Shown: positions 7,046 to 14,822 of the stretch, one piece after another | Layout of the letters: each line of letters starts with the position of its first letter | How positions within the stretch are numbered: position 1 is the first letter of the stretch | Assembly: GCA_900769645.1 (NCBI GenBank) | Contig: CAAGHI010000017.1 | Span: 1 to 64,000, forward strand | Reading direction: 5' to 3' | Length of the DNA: 64,000 bases | DNA from: Candidatus Gastranaerophilales bacterium | GTDB lineage: Bacteria; Cyanobacteriota; Vampirovibrionia; Gastranaerophilales; Gastranaerophilaceae | The notes under the pieces: generated by a model | The model's input: the letters and a program-made list of their open reading frames with translations, nothing else | Databases searched by the model: none | Told to the model about the DNA's origin: nothing | Made by a program: the position numbers and the translations under genes

Positions 7046-9057
7046 TTTTCCAAGTTACTTATCTTTGCCTGAACTGCTTTTGCCGTTGCCTCATCTTTAT
7101 TATGAGTCAAAAAGATTTTGTAATTATTCAAAGCTTCTTTTTTGTTTCCGTCCTGTTCATAAGCAAGACCAAGCGCATAATATGCGTAGCCGTAATTTGG
7201 GTTAAGCGAAATTACTCGGTGGAAACTTTCTTTGGCTTTGCTGTTATTTTTTTCGTTCGCATAAACAAGTCCGAGATTAAACCAGCCATCTGCATAGTTT
7301 GGATTTACGATAATAGATTTTTTGTAAAAACTGATTGCGTTTTTATTATCGTTTTTAAGTTTATATGCGTTACCGATTTTCAACAAAGTTACTTCATCTG
7401 ATGGGTTCAATTTTAGTGCATCTTGATAGCTTCTGATTGCGACGTCATAATTTTTACTTTTGTAATTTTCATCGCCTTTCATAATCAGAGTTTTGTTTTG
7501 AAGTTGATTTGCATTATCTCCGGCTTTTGCCTCGTCCATTGAAAGGCTGATTTCTTTTATGCCTCCGCCAGATGTTGCGTTTTCAGAACCTGTTCTAAGG
7601 TCAGGTGCTTTGTTTGATGTTGAAATGAATTCTGCAAACTCATTGCTGTATTGAGCTTTATCAGGTGCCATTGCGATAGCTTTTTCGTAGTATTCGGTTG
7701 CTTTTTCGTCAATTCCGCAAGCTCTGTATGATTTTGCAAGTCCAAAATATGCATAACTGTCTTTTGTATTGTATTCAATAGCTTTTTCAAAGTTTTGAGT
7801 TGCTAATGTGTAATTTTGTTGTTTCAAATTTTCATCGCCCAAAGAAACGTAAGCTGATGCGATATTTGTTTTGATTGAGTCATTGTCTTTTTCTTCCAAA
7901 AGTTTTGAATAAATATCGATTGCACCGGAGTAATCTTTCATAGCGTGTAAGACGAGCGCCTTGTTAAAACGTAAGTTGTAATCGTCTTTTTTCACAAGAA
8001 GAACTTCGTTGTAGTATTTCAAAGCGTTTTGGTAATCGTGTTTTAGATGATAGCATTCTGCCAAATCTTCTTCCAAAACGACATCTTTTTTGTCTTTTTG
8101 AAGTTCAAGAGCTTTTTCGTAATTTGCAATTGTATTATCCAACTGGTTCAAGCGTTTGTAAACCACGCCGATGTTTTGGTAAGCTCTTGCATCTTCCGGA
8201 TAATGTTCAATGTAGATTTTGTAATTTTCAATTGCAGCTTCGTCTTGCCCCATATCAGCAAGAAGATTTCCGTAATCAAATCTGATTGAGTGCAAAGCTG
8301 GTTGTTGTCTGAAAATTACGTCGTATTGTGCAAGTGCTAAATCATTTTTGTTCAATTCTTGATATGAAAGTGCAAGATTTATGTGAGCTGATGAGTTATC
8401 AGGATCGCTTTCAACAGCTTTTTCCAAAAACTCACAAGCTTTTTCGTAATCTTTTGTCTGGAATAGTGCTAAACCGTAGTTTGAAAAGTTTTTAAACCCT
8501 GTCGGATTTTTTGTATAAAGTGTATTGTATTGTTCAACTGCTTTGTCAAAATCTCCATCACTAACATAAGATGCAGCCAAATTTTCTCTTGCATCTTGGT
8601 GCTGAGAGTATGTTGACAAAAATTTGTTATAATTTTCGATTGCAGATTTGTAATCTCTCAATTGGTATTGAACGTTTGCAATATTCAAGTAGTTGTACAA
8701 ATATTCAGGGCACATTTCTGCAACTTTGTTGTATGCTTGCAATGCTTCAAGGTATTTCCCTTGATTTTCGTATATATTGCCGACACTCAAATAAACGTAG
8801 CCATCATTAGGTCTAAGTTCAATAACCTTGGAATAAGTTTCCAAAGCTTTGTCATACTCGCCCATTTCGCTATATACGCCCGCAAGTTTTGTGTAAATCA
8901 TTGCATCATTCGCAGAAATATTCAATGCTTGTTGCAATTTTTCAACTGCAGTTGTGTAATCCTCTTTGTACTCAGCAGAACATGCCTGTTGGTAAAGTGA
9001 ATTTGCCTCAGGAAGCATAGCTTGAACCTGACTTCCGCTCAAAACTAAAGATAACAA
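7042..9057 (-). CDS. secreted/periplasmic TPR-repeat protein
   Basis: A 671-residue protein made almost wholly of tetratricopeptide repeats (for example DYTTAVEKLQQALNI, EYDKALETYSKVIELRP and KYLEALQAYNKVAEMCP), with a spacer of low order at about residues 485-520 before the last TPR block. TPR arrays are protein-binding scaffolds. The start is a problem. TTG 9057 gives a truncated signal peptide without basic residues, while in-frame codons upstream encode INKKLLFSALLSLVLSG, an ideal signal peptide, preceded by AGGAG at 9094-9098. The true start is therefore probably ATA 9084 or ATT 9087, or a mutated ATG. It overlaps the lipoprotein gene downstream by 4 nt. Confidence 0.88.
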   Translation of the reverse strand: MLSLVLSGSQVQAMLPEANSLYQQACSAEYKEDYTTAVEKLQQALNISANDAMIYTKLAGVYSEMGEYDKALETYSKVIELRPNDGYVYLSVGNIYENQGKYLEALQAYNKVAEMCPEYLYNYLNIANVQYQLRDYKSAIENYNKFLSTYSQHQDARENLAASYVSDGDFDKAVEQYNTLYTKNPTGFKNFSNYGLALFQTKDYEKACEFLEKAVESDPDNSSAHINLALSYQELNKNDLALAQYDVIFRQQPALHSIRFDYGNLLADMGQDEAAIENYKIYIEHYPEDARAYQNIGVVYKRLNQLDNTIANYEKALELQKDKKDVVLEEDLAECYHLKHDYQNALKYYNEVLLVKKDDYNLRFNKALVLHAMKDYSGAIDIYSKLLEEKDNDSIKTNIASAYVSLGDENLKQQNYTLATQNFEKAIEYNTKDSYAYFGLAKSYRACGIDEKATEYYEKAIAMAPDKAQYSNEFAEFISTSNKAPDLRTGSENATSGGGIKEISLSMDEAKAGDNANQLQNKTLIMKGDENYKSKNYDVAIRSYQDALKLNPSDEVTLLKIGNAYKLKNDNKNAISFYKKSIIVNPNYADGWFNLGLVYANEKNNSKAKESFHRVISLNPNYGYAYYALGLAYEQDGNKKEALNNYKIFLTHNKDEATAKAVQAKISNLEK

Positions 9058-9187
9058 TGCTGAAAATAATAACTTCTTATTTATAATGCCACTCTCCTAA
9101 TCTTTTTTTACTAACATTATACCAAAAATCCGATTTGTGTAAAGTATTTTTGTTGTGAAAGTTTGTGTCAAAGGCGGCTGAGATTAG

Positions 9188-9531
9188 GAGTCGATAAGAC
9201 GATAGGACGATAAGACACTAAGTTCGTTTCAGTTAAAATAAAGTCGTCATTCTGAAAGCTTAGGTGCTACGCACGTAGCCCTCTGCAACGACATTCATTC
9301 ATACTTCAGGTTTTGGTGGTAAACTCTTACGCACGTAGCAAAGTAGGTTGGGCATACTTACCCAACTTCTCAAAATCCTGCATTATGCGCCGTAGTAAAG
9401 TAGGGCGGGATACCTATCCCGCCATCGTAAAAAATCAAAATCGCAATTCTCGTTGTCGGGGGGGGGCTCGCAATGACGACTAATAGCATCTGCTTCCGTA
9501 ACCGACTTTGCCTCTTAGCCTCTTGGCATCT
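9188..9531. repeat. composite repeat region: word arms, 60-bp unit, two REPs, G9 tract
   Basis: The 474-bp gap upstream of the TPR gene holds no gene. In order: a GTCGATAAGACGATAGG word array ending TAAGTTCGTTTCAG (9190-9234), AAAGTCGTCATTCTGAAAGC, one copy of the 60-bp unit (9262-9321) and the start of a second, REP hairpins at 9343-9366 and 9400-9423 (GGCGGGATA/TATCCCGCC), nine G at 9458-9466, and an inverted GTCATTGCGAG plus CTTTGCCTCTTAGCCTC module that runs up to the phosphohexomutase stop. The last 65 bp match, inverted, the region 55186-55250. Confidence 0.75.
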
Positions 9532-10905
9532 TTAGCTTAGCTCTTCCCTCACTTTTTCCAACTTTTCAACACTGTCGCTTTCAAAATAAATTCTCAACAA
9601 TGGCTCTGTTCCGCTCGGACGAACTAGTACCCAGCTTGAATTGTCGTCAAAATAAAGTTTTACACCATCTTTTGTGTCAATATTTTTCACAACAAAATCG
9701 CCGATAGATTTTTTGTTTTTGAATTCTTCCAGTACAGGCTTGATTTCGTCTACGTTTTCAAGGCGTCTGTCAATTCTGTCATTGTAAAATTTACAGCCGA
9801 CAAAGTCGTACAAGTCTTTTTGAAGCTCAACAAGCGATTTGTTTTCATAAGCCATTGCCTCTAAAATAAGCAAGTTTGCAAGAATTCCGTCTTTTTCAGG
9901 AATATGTCCTTGAATGCTTAAGCCGCCTGATTCTTCGCCGCCAATAATCGGGTTGAATTTTCGCATAGCCTCTCCGACGTGTTTAAATCCGACAGCGGTT
10001 TCAATCACTTCAACGCCAAGCTTTTCAGCAACTTTGTTTAGCAAAAGACTTGCCCCGACTGTTTTTACAAGCGAACCTTCATAGTTTTTATGCTTTTTCA
10101 AATGCATTAACAAAATTGAAATAATTTCGTTTGGCGAAACATATTCACCATTTTCATTAATTACTCCAAATCTGTCTGAATCGCCGTCGTTTGCAAAGCC
10201 AACAGAATTCGGTGTCAATTTAACTTTTTTTATCAATTCTTTCAAAAATTTTGGTTTCGGTTCAGGCATACCTCCACCAAAGTTTACATCGTGATACATG
10301 TGTAGGCTTTCAAACTCAATTCCGTGCATTTCTAGCAATTTGTCGAAATAGCCGATACTTGCAGCATACAGCCCATCAAAAATTATATTTTTATCCAAAG
10401 TTTTAATCTTTTTAAAATCAATCAATTTTTCAATATGGGCAAAATAATCTGGCGCAAAATTGTATTTGGTAACACTTCCGGCACCTTGCGATTTGAAATT
10501 TGCGTGAAGATTGTACATTAATTCATCTGTAATTTCAGAAGTCGCAGGTCCTGCATAATCAGGGATAAATTTAATTCCCAAATATTCAGGTGGGTTGTGA
10601 GATGCCGTAAACATTACGGCGCAAGCATTTAGGTGTTTTGCATTGTACGCAAGTACAGGTGTCGGAATTACTTTTTTAGACAAAAGAACTCTAAAACCGT
10701 ATTCAGCTAATTGTTCTGCTGTTTGTTCCGCAAATTCAAAAGCCATATTTCTTGGGTCAAAGCCGACAATTATTTCTTTATCTATACCAAAATTATCGTA
10801 AACATATTTCCCGATAGCTTTTGTAACCGTTCTTACATTTTCTTCGTTAAAATCTTTTCCTACAACAGCTCTCCAGCCGTCTGTTCCAAATTTAATTTCG
10901 CCCAT
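9532..10905 (-). CDS. phosphoglucomutase/phosphomannomutase family enzyme
   Basis: The 457-residue alpha-D-phosphohexomutase interconverts sugar 1- and 6-phosphates via a phospho-serine. All four signatures are present: TASHNPP with Ser102, the metal loop NDGDSDRFG (about 239-247), the sugar loop GGEESGGLS, and the C-terminal phosphate loop RPSGTEPLLRI. FGTDGWRAVVG at the N-terminus is typical. Glucose-, mannose- or glucosamine-phosphate specificity cannot be read safely. ATG 10905 is chosen because GAGG lies 6 nt upstream; longer versions run through a promoter-like TATGAT. It is 75 bp downstream of acpS on the same strand, probably one unit. Its last codons touch the repeat region. Confidence 0.9.
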   Translation of the reverse strand: MGEIKFGTDGWRAVVGKDFNEENVRTVTKAIGKYVYDNFGIDKEIIVGFDPRNMAFEFAEQTAEQLAEYGFRVLLSKKVIPTPVLAYNAKHLNACAVMFTASHNPPEYLGIKFIPDYAGPATSEITDELMYNLHANFKSQGAGSVTKYNFAPDYFAHIEKLIDFKKIKTLDKNIIFDGLYAASIGYFDKLLEMHGIEFESLHMYHDVNFGGGMPEPKPKFLKELIKKVKLTPNSVGFANDGDSDRFGVINENGEYVSPNEIISILLMHLKKHKNYEGSLVKTVGASLLLNKVAEKLGVEVIETAVGFKHVGEAMRKFNPIIGGEESGGLSIQGHIPEKDGILANLLILEAMAYENKSLVELQKDLYDFVGCKFYNDRIDRRLENVDEIKPVLEEFKNKKSIGDFVVKNIDTKDGVKLYFDDNSSWVLVRPSGTEPLLRIYFESDSVEKLEKVREELS

Positions 10906-10980
10906 TTTTTGCCTCAATATTGTCTCTTCGCCTTCTATCATATAAGAAATAAAGAGTTCGTGCAATATGGAATGTTGTTT

Positions 10981-11334
10981 TTACTTTATCGGTGCAAATT
11001 CTGCGGTAACAAATGCGATAGCTTTCGTGTGATCGTGAGAAAGACTAACTTGAAAAATAATTTCCTTTTCAAGCTTTTTTAAAATACGAATTTGCGGACA
11101 TTTATTTTCGTTATGAAAAACTTCAATTTCGTTATATGAAATATTCAAAATTTCAAGTGCGGTTAATGCTTTTACAACAGCTTCTTTTGCACAAAACCGA
11201 GCTGCCAAATGACTTTCTGGGTGATTGAATTTGTTGCAATATTCAAGCTCCAAGGGGGTGAAAACACGATTGAGAAAAGCCTCTGATTTCCCTTTAAATC
11301 TTTCAATATCTTCTATATCAACACCGATTGCCAT
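10981..11334 (-). CDS. acpS: holo-[acyl-carrier-protein] synthase
   Basis: AcpS transfers 4'-phosphopantetheine from CoA to apo-ACP for fatty acid synthesis. The 117-residue sequence has the two family motifs, GVDIEDIERF (Mg-binding Asp6) and RFCAKEAVVKAL (second acidic ligand and CoA contacts), and ends in VSLSHDHTKAIAFV as expected. Length is normal. The gene is predicted leaderless: an extended -10 TGC-TAAAAT (hexamer 11341-11346) stands exactly 6 nt before ATG, with no ribosome site. It is divergent from the phage-like tail-fibre cassette and is followed by the phosphohexomutase gene. Confidence 0.93.
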   Translation of the reverse strand: MAIGVDIEDIERFKGKSEAFLNRVFTPLELEYCNKFNHPESHLAARFCAKEAVVKALTALEILNISYNEIEVFHNENKCPQIRILKKLEKEIIFQVSLSHDHTKAIAFVTAEFAPIK

Positions 11335-11340
11335 AAATTG

Positions 11341-11346
11341 ATTTTA
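11341..11346 (-). promoter_or_regulatory. -10 element of leaderless acpS
   Basis: Read on the minus strand, TGC-TAAAAT ends 6 nt before ATG 11334. Confidence 0.6.
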
Positions 11347-11354
11347 GCATAAGA

Positions 11355-11384
11355 TTGACAGATTTTGCAAACAAATGGTATAAT
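11355..11384 (+). promoter_or_regulatory. near-consensus promoter of the tail-fibre cassette
   Basis: TTGACA (11355-11360) and TATAAT (11379-11384) with 18 bp between and an extended TGG before the -10. This is among the closest matches to the sigma-70 consensus in the window. Confidence 0.75.
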
Positions 11385-11445
11385 TGATTATCAAACGCAT
11401 TTAAATCACATATTCATCAAATTAGTCAGAAAGAAAGGGATAAAA

Positions 11446-12123
11446 ATGACTAATTCGATGATACCATACTCTTTTTCTCCGGGGACAAAGGCTCGTGCCG
11501 ATGAAGTCAACGCTAATTTTATTGCGCTGGCTGACAAAATTGATGAAAATAAATTGGCACAAACAAACGATGTAAAAGAGATTAATTCGACTTTATCAAA
11601 AAAAGCCGACAAAACGGAATTAATAAACGAACATACGGTTACAGATGCCGGAACAAATCTTAATGATTACAAAACCAAAGGCGTATATGTTTTTACGGCC
11701 TTAACTACTCCTACAAATATTCCAACAGGAAATGCGGGCATGCTTGTTGTGACAGGTGAAGGAAGTTCTGTTATAAAACAAATTTGGTTTTGTGATGGTT
11801 ATAATAATGCTATTTTTTTTAGAAATCTTTATGGAACAGCATGGGATCCTTGGTGCAACATCTTGGGAGAATATAGTTATGCCAACCCAGGTTTTGCAAA
11901 ACTTCCAAATGGTATAAAAATTCAATGGGGATATATGTCAACATCAGAGGTTACTTATCCTATTGCGTTTAATACTCTTGCAGTTGCGATATTTGCAAAA
12001 CACGGTTGGGCTAATGATAGAGCTAAAAGTGATACTGGCTTTAACTATCAAGCTTGTACCGGATTTAGCGTAGGTAGTATGGGCTTATTTAGTGGAATGA
12101 ATTGGATTGCAATCGGATATTAA
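11446..12123 (+). CDS. phage-type tail-fibre / receptor-binding protein
   Basis: From ATG 11446 (AAGAAAGGGA just upstream) the product has 225 residues. The N-terminus IPYSFSPGTKARADEVNANF resembles the start of phage structural and fibre proteins. The centre DAGTNLNDYKTKGVYVF and QIWFCDGYNNAIFFRNLYG looks like a pyocin-knob module. The C-terminus, from GFAKLPNGIKIQWGYM to GMNWIAIGY, is like the gp53 tail-fibre C-terminal domain. These trimerising fibres bind cell-surface sugars. No other phage structural gene is near except the following gene. A consensus promoter and a terminator bracket the pair, so it looks like a self-contained cassette from a phage or tailocin. Confidence 0.75.
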   Translation: MTNSMIPYSFSPGTKARADEVNANFIALADKIDENKLAQTNDVKEINSTLSKKADKTELINEHTVTDAGTNLNDYKTKGVYVFTALTTPTNIPTGNAGMLVVTGEGSSVIKQIWFCDGYNNAIFFRNLYGTAWDPWCNILGEYSYANPGFAKLPNGIKIQWGYMSTSEVTYPIAFNTLAVAIFAKHGWANDRAKSDTGFNYQACTGFSVGSMGLFSGMNWIAIGY

Positions 12124-12136
12124 GAAAGGAAAAACA

Positions 12137-12559
12137 ATGAAATATTATGGAACAAAAAATAAAAAAAATTACGGATTTTATGAAGAACCTTTTGAAGGTG
12201 CTATTGAAATTACTGATGAATATTGGGCAGAACTATTGAATGCACAAAACAATGGCAAACGTATAATCCTATTTGAAAATAATGTAATAGCAGTAGATGA
12301 ACACAAGTACAGTTATGGAAAGGGGGAATGGCACAAGCTATCCGATATGGAAGCTGAGATTAAACAACTAAACATTCAACACGAAATCAGAAAAAAAGAA
12401 ATTATTGAAGAGCTTGAAGAGCTGGATTTGAAACGAATTAGGGCGCTGGCGGAACCATCTTTGATGGAGCTGGACGTAACTTGGTTGGAGTATTACAATA
12501 AGAAAATTGCAGCACTTAGGAAAGAACTTGAAAAAATTTCAGATCCGATTATTTGTTAA
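12137..12559 (+). CDS. tail-fibre-associated (assembly/chaperone-like) protein
   Basis: The 140-residue product starts MKYYGTKNKKNYGFYEEPFE and continues AIEITDEYWAELLNAQNNGK, a pattern found in proteins encoded next to phage tail fibres. The second half is a charged coiled coil (about residues 70-130, EIIEELEELDLKRIRALAEP and YYNKKIAALRKELEKI). It probably helps fold or attach the fibre encoded 14 bp upstream. ATG 12137 follows AAAGGA at good spacing. A hairpin terminator begins 9 bp after the stop. Confidence 0.7.
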   Translation: MKYYGTKNKKNYGFYEEPFEGAIEITDEYWAELLNAQNNGKRIILFENNVIAVDEHKYSYGKGEWHKLSDMEAEIKQLNIQHEIRKKEIIEELEELDLKRIRALAEPSLMELDVTWLEYYNKKIAALRKELEKISDPIIC

Positions 12560-12567
12560 TTAATAGT

Positions 12568-12597
12568 GGCGGGGTTGGTGCCCCGCCTTATTTTTCT
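12568..12597 (+). terminator. rho-independent terminator of the tail-fibre cassette
   Basis: GGCGGGG and CCCCGCC pair around a 6-nt loop (12568-12587), followed by TTATTTTT. Confidence 0.8.
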
Positions 12598-12601
12598 CAT
12601 T

Positions 12602-12972
12602 GGGATACTAGGTTACTAAGGGACTAGGGCACTAAGGTCGTTTCAGTTAAATAAAAATAAAGTCGTCATTCTGAAAGCTTAGGTGCTACGCACGTAGCCC
12701 TCTGCAATGACATTCATTCATACTTCAGGTTTTGGTGATATGCTCTTACGCACGTAGCCCTCTGCAACGACATTTATTCATATTTCAGGTTTTAGTGATA
12801 TGCTCTTACGCACGTAGCCCTCTGCAATGACATTTATTCATACTTCAGGTTTTGGTGATAAGTTTCAGTAGGTCGGGGTACACACCCCGACATCAGCAAT
12901 TAATAAGTTAGATTCTGAATAATTATTTTGCAACGACCTTAGTGCCCTAGTGTCTTAGTAACCGAGTAACTT
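12602..12972. repeat. large inverted word-arm element enclosing the 60-bp units and a REP
   Basis: Left arm (12602-12642, with ACTAGGTTACTAAGG and CTAGGGCACTAAGGTCG) and right arm (12930-12972, with CGACCTTAGTGCCCTAG and TCTTAGTAACC) are near-perfect inverted copies of about 38 nt. Inside are AAAGTCGTCATTCTGAAAGC, three tandem 60-bp units and a REP at 12868-12891 (GTAG, then GTCGGGGT/ACCCCGAC). No gene is present in this 411-bp gap. Confidence 0.8.
12681..12860. repeat. 60-bp tandem repeat, three copies
   Basis: Three contiguous units of exactly 60 bp at 12681, 12741 and 12801 differ at a few positions. Each contains the palindrome-like TACGCACGTAGC, then CCTCTGCAA, ACATT(C/T)ATTCAT and TTCAGGTTTT. 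Single copies lie at 9262-9321 and about 41118-41177. Confidence 0.9.
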
Positions 12973-13777
12973 AATTTTCACTTATCGACTTTATTACATG
13001 CCCCAATTCCATATAATACCCATTTTTCAACAAATCAAAAAACTGCCTTGAAACATTCGGCGCAATAGCTTCAACCCATTCCCTGTCAAGATAAATCCCT
13101 TCAACAAATCTTGCAAAAAGCTCACAAGGTTTTTCGTAATATTTTTTGTATTTATTAATGCGTGCTGAAATTCGTGCTTGTTTTTTCTGATAAGAATGAA
13201 GTCTTATATATGCCGCAAACGCAGGTGGCATATCGGTAAAATCCTTTTCAATATTATCAATTGAATAAAGTTTCGTTGTTTTTTTGAAAAATCCGCCTTC
13301 TATAAGCTTTACTCTGTCGTATTTCAACAAATATCTGGCATTTGAGCGCCTAATATATCTGTCAAATTCTTTGAACTTTTTAGAACGCATAAATTTTGGA
13401 TAATATTTTTTGACCTCAATTTCATATTCTTTAATTTTTTGTTTAACTCTATCTTTGTGCTCTAAAAGTCTTATGCAGAGCGAATTGTTGTCAACAAAAT
13501 TTGTAATTTTTACCAACTCTTCTTTGTACAACGGATTGTTTGATTGAAAAAGGACTCCTAAACTTCCGCCTGTTTTGTTTATATCCGGTTCAAGTTTTGA
13601 GTGAATATAATGGGCAAATTCATGCAAAAGAGTTGGAACAATTCGATTTTCAGAAATATTTTTTGAAATATCAATTCTATTTTTCAGGAAAAAACCTTGA
13701 TGTCCACGTGCTTTTGTTGTCGTGTGCACGGTTAGTCCAAGGGATTTAAAGTATTTTATCAACTCATTTGCGTTCAT
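12971..13777 (-). CDS. HExxH zinc-metallopeptidase-like protein
   Basis: A 268-residue protein with VPTLLHEFAHYIHS, the zinc motif H52-E-x-x-H56, and a later CELFARFVEGIY stretch that could supply the third ligand Glu, as in gluzincins of the IrrE/ImmA-like or DUF type. Between them is a basic, Lys/Tyr-rich helical insert. No signal peptide, so probably cytosolic. ATG 13777 is preferred to TTG 13807: TATAAT (13784-13789, minus strand) sits exactly 6 nt before it, giving a leaderless message. The C-terminus KSISEN is encoded by repeat-like AAGTCGATAAGTGAA and touches the repeat block. Divergent from a ribbon-helix-helix gene. Confidence 0.75.
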   Translation of the reverse strand: MNANELIKYFKSLGLTVHTTTKARGHQGFFLKNRIDISKNISENRIVPTLLHEFAHYIHSKLEPDINKTGGSLGVLFQSNNPLYKEELVKITNFVDNNSLCIRLLEHKDRVKQKIKEYEIEVKKYYPKFMRSKKFKEFDRYIRRSNARYLLKYDRVKLIEGGFFKKTTKLYSIDNIEKDFTDMPPAFAAYIRLHSYQKKQARISARINKYKKYYEKPCELFARFVEGIYLDREWVEAIAPNVSRQFFDLLKNGYYMELGHVIKSISEN

Positions 13778-13783
13778 AAAAAA

Positions 13784-13789
13784 ATTATA
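13784..13789 (-). promoter_or_regulatory. -10 element of leaderless HExxH gene
   Basis: TATAAT on the minus strand, six T, then ATG 13777. Confidence 0.65.
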
Positions 13790-13833
13790 CATTAAAAAAG
13801 TTTTCAAAACAGTGACAAAACAAGTTCAACCAC

Positions 13834-13862
13834 TTGAAAAAGCATCAAACGCATGATATTAT
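13834..13862 (+). promoter_or_regulatory. promoter of the ribbon-helix-helix gene
   Basis: TTGAAA (13834-13839), 17 bp, TATTAT (13857-13862). It lies about 45 bp from the divergent leaderless promoter of the HExxH gene. Confidence 0.6.
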
Positions 13863-13894
13863 ACTATTGTGTTAGTAATAAACGGAGTGTGAAT

Positions 13895-14083
13895 ATGGCA
13901 AAAATTTTAGTAACAATGCCTGATGAATTTCTGCATAGAATAGATGGGGTTGCAAACAGCGAACAAAGAAGTAGAAGTGAACTTATCAGGGAAGCACTTC
14001 GCTCATATATGAAGCGTTCAACCGTTAAAAACCCTCAAAAAGCAGCCGAAGAAGCAAAAGTTTTGGAAAGTTTGCTAGGTTAG
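13895..14083 (+). CDS. ribbon-helix-helix (CopG/MetJ-type) DNA-binding protein
   Basis: The 62-residue protein MAKILVTMPDEFLHRIDGVA then EQRSRSELIREALRSYMKR is a classic ribbon-helix-helix fold: a beta strand contacting DNA, followed by two helices. Such proteins act as dimeric repressors or antitoxins; no toxin gene with matching coupling is recognised, though the unknown gene 32 bp downstream is in the same direction. CGGAG lies 8 nt before ATG 13895, and TTGAAA with TATTAT provides a promoter. The upstream in-frame ATG at 13853 lies inside that promoter and is rejected. Confidence 0.85.
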   Translation: MAKILVTMPDEFLHRIDGVANSEQRSRSELIREALRSYMKRSTVKNPQKAAEEAKVLESLLG

Positions 14084-14115
14084 CAAAAAATATTTTTACG
14101 GGTTTTAGTATCTCT

Positions 14116-14673
14116 ATGGACAAGATAAATAATATAAGTTTTACAGGAATTCGTAATATGGGCGTAGCTCAGTTTCAAAGAAATGCAGATAGTATGTCTT
14201 TGAGCTTGTCAGCTACTTTAAAAAATGATTTTGACGGTAATGATTTAGCCGAATTTAATTCTGTTTTGAAAAAGACTTTTGGCGACAAAGCTGCAAAAAT
14301 TAGTCCGAGTTATAATGATTTGTTGAATATGGAATTTGTGTCAAAGTTTAACTCTGATGAGGGAAAAGTTTTTGTAAACGGTGCTCATGTCGAGGTAAAT
14401 GATCACAATTTGCCAATGTTTACTTATCTTGCAAAAATGACTCGAAAAATTGCAGGGCTACGAGATGAACAAATGCCGGTTGACACTGCGTACAAATCAT
14501 TTTATGCTAACGAAACACTAATTCATGGGGTAAGGCTTTATCCTGAAGAAACTTCTTGTAAGGAAATGGAAGAACGCATGAGCCCGTTTTTCAGACCGGA
14601 TTTAGTTCGGAAAGTTGCAAAAGCCGGCAATGAATTTATCCAACTTTTGATGAATAAGTTTTTGGATATATAG
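14116..14673 (+). CDS. hypothetical protein with NISFTGI N-terminal motif
   Basis: A 185-residue soluble protein beginning MDKINNISFTGIRNMGVAQF. The short NISFTG-type start is, to my recollection, common in otherwise unrelated proteins of gut Melainabacteria and may be a sorting or lineage tag; this is from memory and not testable here. The body is mixed alpha/beta with no motif I recognise. It lies 32 bp after the ribbon-helix-helix gene and may share its transcript; TAGTAT stands 4 nt before ATG, so a separate start is possible. Confidence 0.72.
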   Translation: MDKINNISFTGIRNMGVAQFQRNADSMSLSLSATLKNDFDGNDLAEFNSVLKKTFGDKAAKISPSYNDLLNMEFVSKFNSDEGKVFVNGAHVEVNDHNLPMFTYLAKMTRKIAGLRDEQMPVDTAYKSFYANETLIHGVRLYPEETSCKEMEERMSPFFRPDLVRKVAKAGNEFIQLLMNKFLDI

Positions 14674-14683
14674 GTTAATTTAG

Positions 14684-14808
14684 AAGTCGATAAGGCGCTA
14701 AGACGTAAGTTTGTTTTTTTTTACGATGGCGGGATAGGTATCCCACCCTACCTTACTTTGTAATTGTTTTGTAACGAACTTATCGACTTAGCGCCTTATC
14801 GACCTTTT
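14684..14808. repeat. inverted word-arm element with internal REP
   Basis: Left arm with GTCGATAAGGCGCTAAGACG (about 14686-14705) and right arm with TATCGACTTAGCGCCTTATC (about 14781-14800) are inverted copies, joined to TAAGTTTGTT and AACGAACTTA. Between them is an inverted REP at 14728-14751 (GGCGGGATA/TATCCCACC, then CTAC). Confidence 0.8.
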
Positions 14809-14822
14809 AATCTTAGCTGCCC

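Noticed and set aside
11446..12559. Prophage
   Set aside because: Only two fibre-related genes are present; no integrase, capsid, portal, terminase or lysis genes.
12681..12860. Possible CRISPR array
   Set aside because: Units are contiguous 60-bp tandem copies without unique spacers, and no cas gene is present.
13895..14673. Toxin-antitoxin pair formed by the ribbon-helix-helix gene and the next gene
   Set aside because: The 185-residue partner has no toxin motif and the genes do not overlap; evidence is only order and direction.
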